A DNA stretch of 64,000 bases from Climacium dendroides (Eukaryota; Streptophyta; Bryopsida; Hypnales; Climaciaceae): positions 26,488,582-26,552,581 of the forward strand of contig OX467092.1 of the NCBI GenBank assembly GCA_950106755.1. Direction: 5' to 3'. A program made the translations under genes and the position numbers. A model generated the notes under the pieces. That model was given only the letters and a program-made list of their open reading frames with translations. It made no database searches and had not been told where the DNA came from. This document shows positions 56,161-64,000 of the stretch, piece after piece; the first letter of the stretch is position 1; each line of letters starts with the position of its first letter.

Positions 56161-58240
56161 ATGGGATGATGTACTTCATTGATTTACTCTCTATACCTCG
56201 GATGCTCCTACACACTAATCTCGGCCTTCAAGACATTAGAAGGAGTACCTATTCGTGATAACATAAAGCATTTCAGCTGGTCTGAGGAGGGAAATTGGTT
56301 GAGAGAATGAGCTCTATCTGTGCATACACACAAGGGTGAGGAAGAATGGAAAAACAAACAAACAAGAAATAGTGGTTTTTTTCAAGAATAATGATTTCAT
56401 TCAATAAATAAATGTAGATTCTTCACTGGAATTCATTCTAGTCTTATAGACTCATCTACTGTGATTAGTTTTGGCACTTCTCTCCAAACAAGAAGGAAAG
56501 AGAGATGAGTGGACAAGAAGGTGCAAACAAAGAATCTAGAATAGTGCATCCAAGCATTGTCCATTATAGATGAGTCTAAAAAGCCATGATAGAGGGACTG
56601 TCTAAAATAGTTACTTCTATTATAAGGCCCATGTGTTTGTTCAAGGGATGATTGGGAATTTAGGTGAGGTTGAGGCACCAATAGTTGATCAGTTCAACAA
56701 TTTTTGAGTAGAATAAACTAGCCATTCACCACACACCTTCAAGAACCGCACATTCAACAATTGTTACCAATCACCACACAATAATTGCACAATTTAACTA
56801 CTAAATTCAATTGTGATTGGAACAAAATTTTGTATTACCACCCAATGACTGCACATTGTGCACTCAAGGGGTGCAAGACATTTTTGACTAGATTTCAAGT
56901 GCATCACCTTTAAATTGTAATAAAATTTGTAGGAATTTTTTTTGTGTGTTTTGTTTTCTAAAGGTGAATCTTAACATGACATTTAATAATTGCATTAAAT
57001 TTCAAAACATGCAAGTCTCTACATTTATGCGGAGAAGGATTAGTCCCAACTATTAAAAAGACCAAAAAAACACATTGATTTTCAAGCTTTGGTTGGAAAT
57101 TTGTTCTAACCTTGGTTGGAACTATTGCACCACTATAGGTTGGGTATTGTCATGGTTGGCAATTGGTGCTTCAACTTTAGATGATAATGAAGTAAGAAAT
57201 AAATGGATGTTTATTAAAATCCAGGGACATTCACTTCCTTTGTGGAAATTAAAAAAAAATTGATTAAATGTCAAGTTCAAAATTCATGTTGCCCCCCCAA
57301 ATATGGAAATTTTGGACAATTTTGTCATCTTTTGCTAAATTTCTCATATGAAATTTGGCATACATATAATTAATATAGTGTAGTAAGCAATTGAAAAAAA
57401 TAGTTTTAGTAGAAAAATCTCATTCTAAGAAGAGTTAAAACTTTACTAATCTTGCCACCCCAAGTTTAATAAATACATTTTTTTCTATTTAAAAATTCTA
57501 TTATCTTTAATTTGTGCTTCTAGAATTTGAAATGCTTTCTACATATTCCAAATGTTTGTCTCTAAGTTTTAACCTTTTGGAATTCAAAATAAAATATTTC
57601 CTCACTGCATAAGAAATCATAAAAAAAAAAAACTAGCATATTGCCATTGTAATTGACTTTCTTGTATTGCAAGATGATTTAGAGCAAGTTAGCCCTAATT
57701 TGCTCCTAAAATTTAGCATGAGGGGACCTAACAAGATGTAGTACTCAATGGTGTTGAAATTCAATTTTGAGCGGAGCAAATTTTTTATTCCGAGAGGGTT
57801 GAAGTCTATTGCCCTTGTCTTGCATGAAAGAAAATAAGTATTTTTTTCTCACTTCATATATTATAACCTTTCAATCCATGTAGTCAAATTGTGTGAAATT
57901 TTTTCTATGTTCAATTTTTTTTAAATATAAAATTTTGGTCAATGCACTAAAAATGACAATTTTGACAATTGATTTTAAAAAACACCCCTAGTCCTTTAGG
58001 AGTTGTATTGTACCACCAAGAAAACATCCAAAGTCTAGAGGTTAAAAGAATTTATATCCCTAAAACATAGTACTAATTTCACATGAAAGCTCTATAACTT
58101 CTTATGTGCAACACTTTGTATTGATTTTTCTTTTATAGTGAGACTTCTACTAAATATCCCTTTCTTTTGGTTAAGAAACTACTACATATTGAAAAAATGC
58201 CAAAATAGATGAATTACAAAATATTTGGCTAAATCATTTT
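56161..58240. other. AT-rich DNA, nothing recognised
   Basis: No gene supported. A truncated terminus-like word, GTCCTTTAGGAGTT, occurs at 57990. Confidence 0.4.
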
Positions 58241-59273
58241 CTAGTATGTTGCCACTTCAACCCTTCTCTGGAAACCCAAATCCCCCTTGTCGTGAGTTGT
58301 GCCAATCCGACGGCTAGGGAAGATTGATCCTTGATTGCCCCAACCCAGGATAAATGTACAAAATAGGGGCCCCCTCTTTTGTGCTGGGTACATTTTATCC
58401 TCCTTCGCTTCTCCTCCCTTCCCCTTGCTCATTTGGGCCCTGTGATTGCCATCATGAATTCAGAATTTGCCAATTTTTGTCGTGGGTGGAAAATAAGGAA
58501 TGGAAGTGTTTTCTTGGGGGTGACATAGGGGGCAGCAAGGGAAAAGGGAGGGGAAGGGGGGGGGCTTGCCATGAGTTGCAAACCCAGTTCTGAATGGCTC
58601 CCGGTGGTGGACAGAAAGTGTGAGATCAACGACGACCCCAGCATCGCTCACCACTTGTGATGGCCCATCTTGCATCAGGGGCAGTCCCTTCAGTCCCAAG
58701 ATAGATGCCTGGGGTCAACCTTTTTCTCCCGAGGCCCCCTAACACCACACCGTGGTGGAATCCAAACACTGTACCCCGTAACTTTTATCCCCCTCCCTCC
58801 TGGTTTGAATTTCATGACGGAGCAGCAGACCTGCTCCCTTCCCTTCCCTTCCAGTCAGTCATCAGCGACCCTCCGAGCAGAGGCGACGGACTCATAGATT
58901 ACAGAGCTCAGAATCTAGGCCTTGGAGGAGTCACTGATGACCCAGGCAGTCAGTCAGGAGGTGGAAGAGTGGAAGGGACTCATCCAAGGCACAGCCAGGC
59001 AGCGAGGAACTTACCTTCACTTTTAGTTCCACATGGATGGAACTGAGCTGTGGGAGGGGAGGTACAACAGAAAGGACCGAGCCAGGCGAGGGAGGGAGCA
59101 GGCAGGCAGGCAGGCAGGGAGGGTGGGGGGTTGGTTGGTTGGGGAGTCGTGGAGGTCCGACTCGGGTCAGTCACTGTTTTTCCGTTTTTTATTCTTTTCC
59201 TGGGGAGCAATCGGTGGGGTTGGGTTGGGCCATGCCCGCTTTCATCCCAGTTTATCATATGTTTTATTTTTTT

Positions 59274-59297
59274 GGGGGGGGGGGGGGGGGGGGGGGG
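59274..59297. repeat. G24 homopolymer
   Basis: Twenty-four consecutive G after T7. G-quadruplex-prone; length is likely unreliable in any assembly. Confidence 0.95.
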
Positions 59298-59583
59298 CGC
59301 TTTCCATTGAAAAGGGGGAAAAGCCAGGAGACGGAATTCAGCTGCCGGAATAACTTACAAGCCGAGGAACAGGGAAATTTTGGATGGGAAGCGAGAAAGA
59401 AGCCTCACGGTCTGGAAGGACAGGGAGAAGCCCGGAAACGAAGCAAGACCAGGTAAGCTGAGCTGAGTGGGGGTGGCTGGCAGAAGTAGTAGTAGTGTCG
59501 CCATAGCCGTGACCTTCATTGGGGGTTCTGCTGTTGTCCGTTCTCACTACGGCGTCGCCAGCTTGCCAGCCAGCCGGCTTTTG

Positions 59584-59644
59584 CTTTCCCTTCCCTTCCC
59601 TTCCCTTCCCTCCCTTCCCTTCCCTTCCCTCCCTTCCTTTCCCT
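59584..59644 (+). repeat. CCCTT pyrimidine tract
   Basis: Twelve or so CCCTT/CCTCCC units in a row, all pyrimidine. CT-rich tracts near plant transcription starts often act as promoter or leader elements. Confidence 0.85.
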
Positions 59645-60090
59645 TGTTCGCGAGCTTACCACCCTGGTTCTCAATTGGGGAGCCTTCTGTCCCTGTCTCG
59701 GGTTCTGGAATTATCACTCAAGTGTAGTTTTTCACCCCGCCCGGCCTTCCCTTTCATACACACGGACTGGAGCAGTCCCCCTTGCCCTTCCTGACACCTG
59801 CCTGCCGCAACCCTTGCGACAATTCTTGTGGCGCTCCTGCGGCTTTCGGAAGAGGCCGCTCACGAGGAATTGGGACCCGATTTGGGTGGTTTCGTGGTAG
59901 TGCTTCTCCTCGACGTTGCGGCGACGAGCTCAGGGAAAGCTCCTCTATTCGCTCGGGCCGTGGTCATGTAGCGCGAGGGTTTCCGTTGCTCGTGTTGCCT
60001 GCCAATTGACGAAGCAGCAAGGGCAAGGGCCCGCAGCGGCAGCACTGGCGGAATTAGGCTTCCCACTGTGAACCGTAATAAATGTTCTTG

Positions 60091-62271
60091 TAAGTTGAGA
60101 TTTCCTCCGGGCTTATTCGATGTGCGAGTGTTTAAGTGGGTTGCTTAAGTCATCCTCTTCCATGGCCATCGAATTGTCCCTTTTGTGGCTTGTTTCGTCG
60201 TCGTTCTTGTCGTGATGTTCAAATGTTGCGACGGGCTTGACTGAGTCCTCTGCAGCAAGAACATCGAGTCTTGTCACGAGTGCCATGGTGTCCTGGGGCT
60301 TGTCAGTGCAATGTAGTAGGTCGGTATGGGTTTCTTTACCCTCTTGGGCTCAGATGGCATGCTGCATGTGGAATGTGACATGTCGTAGGACATGATTTCG
60401 CCTTCATTGCATTTCTGTCCTTGTGGAAGTTAAATATACTTATACTTATGTATTTAAATTTGCGTCTGCCTTCTTAGGTGATGAGTCACTTAGGTGAGTT
60501 GGCCTAGTGGAATTGATGACACGAGGGGGTTTGTTGTTCCATATGTACCTGGTTCGTTTGAATGTCGGCATTTTCCACCACTGAGCTTCGCCTTTTTGCT
60601 TTTTGCTTTATTAAAGTGGAATTTGGATTTTTTTCCCTGTGCAAGCGCTGAAAAGGAAATTGTCTAATGCAATAGTAATTTAGGCTCTGTTTCAGTATGT
60701 GTTTATGTTACGTGTCGCTCAACAGTGTATCAAACAAGGACTGCGTGAACGAACAAGAACATGTTGCGCAACTACTAAACGAAGAACTAGTGGGTAATAT
60801 TCTCTGATTGATTGCGAGTAATTGATGAATGCCATTCTAGCTAACACCAAGATTTTTGGAGGCAGTTGCATTTTCGGATTCGTGTTTTTTTTGAATCTTT
60901 CGGTTTGCTTGTTGCAAGGACGTTCTCTCAATGCTCATGAAATGCCTTCTTAATCAACCTGCAAATCACATTAATATTATTACTTAAGGAAATATTTTCG
61001 TCAGTTCCTCGATGTCAATGGTTTTAGTCTTGAAAAGCTAGGTCTTTGCCTTAACAGCGTCTGAGTTGGCGCATTAACTGTCTTTTTTAAACCTTAGTTC
61101 TAGGTTGGAGCTAAAATCATGCATTCCAGTTTGAAAGCCCTTCTGGAACATATGCGCTTACATACACCAGGAGTCCTAGGTTGAGCTCGCTGTTTAATTC
61201 GTTGACTATTTAACTGTTTTTGATGCAAATTTTGACTGTTCTGTGATGTTCACTCTTTCCTCCAGCTCCCACAATTAATAGCATCGATGGACTATTGACC
61301 TGTATCATTTTTTCCCTCAGACGCCACCTGGTTCTCTATATATGCAGTGGTAGTCTTGCTAGGCAGTTGAGGTCGTTACACTTGGCTAACTTCACGAGGG
61401 ATGGACTTGCTTTGTGGTAGGAAGTGAGACGGTGTTGCCTAGAGATGTCACCGGAGGAGGTGTCGGCTTACGAAAGATTCAATTCCTAGCTGGAGCTCAC
61501 GTAGACGGACTCGTAAAAGGCCCGCATTGAATGCATTCGGTTTCAACGTTCAGTATATGTGGTTTTTTGGTGTCACTGTTTCGGTAATTTCTGGCACCAT
61601 CTTGGGAGGGAAAGGGGGAGGTTAGTGGGGTTAGGGTTTTAGTTAGGTTTTAAGGGCGCTACCAAATGATTTTGGACTCAAAGGCTGTCAAACCTATTTC
61701 AGGCATAACTTCGGTCAAAGGAAATTTGTAACAATACAATTCATAGAACATTTCTCTCTGTACATCTAGTTTCGTATTGGGAAAATTTGGGATTCTGAGT
61801 GAGTGTGCTCCTATGCACGCTCTACCTGTCCAATAGCCAACGTGACCAGTTGGGTGAAATCGTTTGGGTCGTTAATTGTGGAGAACCGATTATTATGTAC
61901 CCTCGTCCTCCTCAGAAGTAACGTATGATTGAATGGAATGGTTGTTCAGGGTCTGTCGTAGTTTAGGCACAGCCGAGGTGGTAGTGGACTGGTAAACTTG
62001 GTCCAGACAGCGTGCTCTTTGAAAGAAGTAAGACACTTTCATTCCCTATTATATCGCCTTGTAACTTCTTCTCGTGTGTGAACGGTAACCAATAGTGTAT
62101 CAAAACGTGAGGATTTGAGAACATGCATCTTGATTTTTCTCATCCCTTCCCTTCTTGGTGCCATTATTTTCAGTTTGGGCACAACATTGGAACCTGACCC
62201 TGACAGCAGCGAATGACGAGAGACTGCATGGTGCTTGAAAACACAGGGGTTGCCCAAGACTACTTCTGCAG
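60091..62271 (+). other. Probable 5'-leader intron(s) of the GATA gene
   Basis: Between the donor-like GTAAGT at about 60090 and the acceptor CTTCTGCAG at 62263-62271, which leaves a 35-base leader before the ATG at 62307. The stretch is T-rich and has no coding frame of note. A telo-box (TTAGGGTTTTAG) lies at about 61630. Additional leader exons cannot be excluded. Inference from sequence signals only. Confidence 0.35.
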
Positions 62272-62306
62272 ATAGGCTGTTGTTTCAACGAAGCCTCTGA
62301 AGGCGG

Positions 62307-64000
62307 ATGGGGAAGCAAGGACCTTGTGGCCATTGTGGCATTGCCAGTACGTACTCTGTTCCGTCTTCATCTGTTGACCTTCGTTGGATTATGCTATGTG
62401 GCGCCGACGTGGAGAATGGTGTCTCATCATGTGGTCGTGCTTACATTCAACTCTTGGAAGTACCTCGGCTACTGCTTACTTTTTTGACTGATTGCCCTCT
62501 CTCTGCAGCAACTCCTCTTTGGAGAAATGGACCTCCAGAAAAGCCCGTCCTCTGCAACGCTTGTGGTTCCAGGTGGCGTACCAAAGGCACCCTGTCAAAT
62601 TACATGCCTATGCATTCCGGTGGATTTGGAGGCTCCGTGTGTCCGGAAGGAGGTGCCGTGCCGCGTGGGAGAAAGAATAGTAGGAAGCTCTTTTCTGAGC
62701 CTCGTTCTCATAAACGAAAAGAGCCTTCTGAGGGACATCAAGAGAGAGCTTCACTTCGGTCACACATGCGCTCATTAAAAGCTGCGGGAGATGACACCAT
62801 CTCCACATCAAGTTTGAGTTCCAGTGTATCAGGATTGGACGATGCAGCTTTCATCCCCAGCTCAAGCGCTCCTCCTCCTGATGTTGCAGGTTGCCAACTC
62901 TCTTTTCTGCTTTCTGTGTTGGATTGTTGTGCAGTTCTACTATCAGGGTGCAAGCAGTTCGGCTTATGGGAGGGAGGGGGGCGTCTGTTTGGAAGTCAGT
63001 GTGCATTCTTAAGGTGACTGGGGTTTTCTGTGAAGAGCCAGTTATATCATTCTGTGCCCGCATTGACTGCAGCCTCAAGCTCACCCTGGGAGGGTCTTAT
63101 TCCCACACGGAAACGGACATCCATGTCGAGAGTTCCATGTACCTCAATTGATAAACTCAGTAAGCAATTCCAGCAAGCTCTGGGTGATTTCCCAGCAGCG
63201 GCCAGCTCCTCGATGATGCATGGATTTTCAGATGATATACTGGTGGATAGCAAGCCCTCGACAATGGCTGATGAAATAGGTTTAGGCAGCGTATTCATTC
63301 GACAACCGATATTGGATGAGCACAAGAGTGATAGTCGCATGGCGGAGGACCTCTACGGGGCGCGTGTTCACAGACACGGGGGTCCTCTTCAGCAGCTTCT
63401 CAATGGCGCGGAGCGTCTGCCATCAGTACGTGGTAAGGAGAAGGCAAAGGAGAGCAAGAAGGTGGATATTGGAGCCCGTGGTCACTGTGACCAACATCTG
63501 AATGCCAACAATACACTCTTGTAAGTTTTGCAGATCTCTATCACCGTGGGTTTTCTGTATAGCTAGGAACTTACTGGAATATTCTGACAGTGAAACAGAG
63601 CCGTCGTTTCGGCACCCATAGCGAATTTGCTTTAAAATGTTGGTTCATAATTATTCTGCTTTTAAAAGAGCCAACTTGTGCGCAGAGAGAATTACCCTTA
63701 CAACAAGCGGGATGTTCTCCAAAGCTGCCAGTCTCCTCTAGTTTTTCTTGAGTTGAAGGTACAATGATCGCACCCAGGTTCGAGTGAATGTCTGAAGAGT
63801 AATCAGATTAGGCTCTCGCACCAGTTCTGCAAAGTAGTTGAATCCGTGGGAGTTTGTTTGTTTGATGATTGACGATTTGTGTGGCAATTCGGTTGGCACT
63901 AGTTTTTAACCCGACCATTATCTTCTCGCAGGATATACTAAATTTTGACACATTTACGGGTCTTCTCACGGATCAAGAGCAGGGGCAGCTTATGAGATAT
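62307..64000 (+). CDS. GATA26/27-type zinc-finger transcription factor with DEUBAD domain (3' end outside window)
   Basis: Nuclear DNA-binding regulator of the plant GATA subgroup that joins a single N-terminal GATA finger to a C-terminal DEUBAD (ASX-homology) domain. I infer exons 62307-62346, 62509-62889, 63073-63520, 63686-63758 and 63932 onwards. Every junction is GT...AG and keeps frame (337 codons so far). The finger starts at residue 7: CGHC, then [20 protein letters not shown], giving CX2C-X18-CX2C (Cys 7, 10, 29, 32). The middle has a basic patch ([19 protein letters not shown]), a Ser-rich stretch, [15 protein letters not shown] and [10 protein letters not shown], all typical of this subgroup. 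Exon 5 opens the DEUBAD motif ([17 protein letters not shown]). An unspliced frame reads through intron 1 but breaks the finger, so splicing is required. No in-frame stop or frameshift: the gene looks intact. Confidence 0.93.
62347..62508 (+). other. GATA gene intron 1 (interrupts the zinc finger)
   Basis: 162 bases from donor A/GTACGT to acceptor CTCTCTGCAG. It enters after the second Cys of the finger (phase 1); joining restores ATTPLW, the conserved core between the two Cys pairs. Confidence 0.85.

Larger units (their letters stand above)
58241..60090 (+). promoter_or_regulatory. Putative promoter and leader region of the GATA gene
   Basis: GC and CpG content rise sharply here, with GGCAGGCAGGCAGG (59100), a CCCTT tract (59584-59644) and a CpG-dense stretch (59800-60010). 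This is the usual look of a plant transcription start region. The many overlapping short frames are unsupported. A good splice donor, TTCTT/GTAAGT, at about 60090 could end a leader exon. The link to the GATA gene is inferred from position only. Confidence 0.45.

Noticed and set aside
58980..59800. Many overlapping frames of 70-139 codons on both strands
   Set aside because: Caused by GC-rich, low-complexity sequence (G24, CCCTT and GCAG repeats); more likely promoter or leader DNA.
62891..63151. Alternative frames between GATA exons 2 and 3
   Set aside because: Lie mostly in the intron inferred from GT at 62890 and AG at 63072; splicing there joins phase 1 to phase 1 and restores family-typical sequence.

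Overview
The window looks like nuclear DNA of a land plant with a large, repeat-rich genome. The evidence is the plant-type GATA gene at the right end, plant-style transposons (hAT, PIF/Harbinger with its trihelix partner, Ty1/copia, pogo-like), AT-rich intergenic DNA and many fold-back elements. I cannot name the species. Only one host gene is well supported. About 57 kb of the 64 kb is decayed mobile DNA, and most long open frames there are pieces of transposases or chance frames.

Layout. 0-3.6 kb: AT-rich DNA with a long fold-back repeat and a broken pogo/CENP-B-like transposase. 3.9-7.35 kb: GC-rich minisatellites, then a hAT transposase frame interrupted only by three in-frame TAG codons, then a tRNA-like remnant. 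8-17 kb: fold-backs, a TA-flanked MITE, two head-to-tail copies of a ~0.86 kb repeat and smaller MITEs. 17.5-36.6 kb: read as one minus-strand Ty1/copia retrotransposon, bounded by LTRs with a matching ATATC target duplication. It was opened by later insertions: a PIF/Harbinger transposon with its Myb/trihelix gene, a second intron-containing hAT-like transposon, a CCGG-rich retroelement arm, a larger CCGG-rich element with a ~630-codon frame, and an insertion inside the 5' LTR that carries a third copy of the 0.86 kb repeat. 36.6-58 kb: AT-rich DNA with more fold-backs, paired MITE families, minisatellites and a few GC-rich islands without recognised genes. 58.2-64 kb: GC-rich promoter and leader region followed by a GATA26/27-type zinc-finger gene whose last exon runs off the window.

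The most informative features are structural: the reconstructed 19 kb nested copia, a strong excess of TAG (and Trp/Gln-to-stop) mutations in the dead transposases, three related long-hairpin elements, and the unassigned CCGG-rich reading frame with a coiled coil, an acidic tract and a basic nuclear-localisation-like tail.
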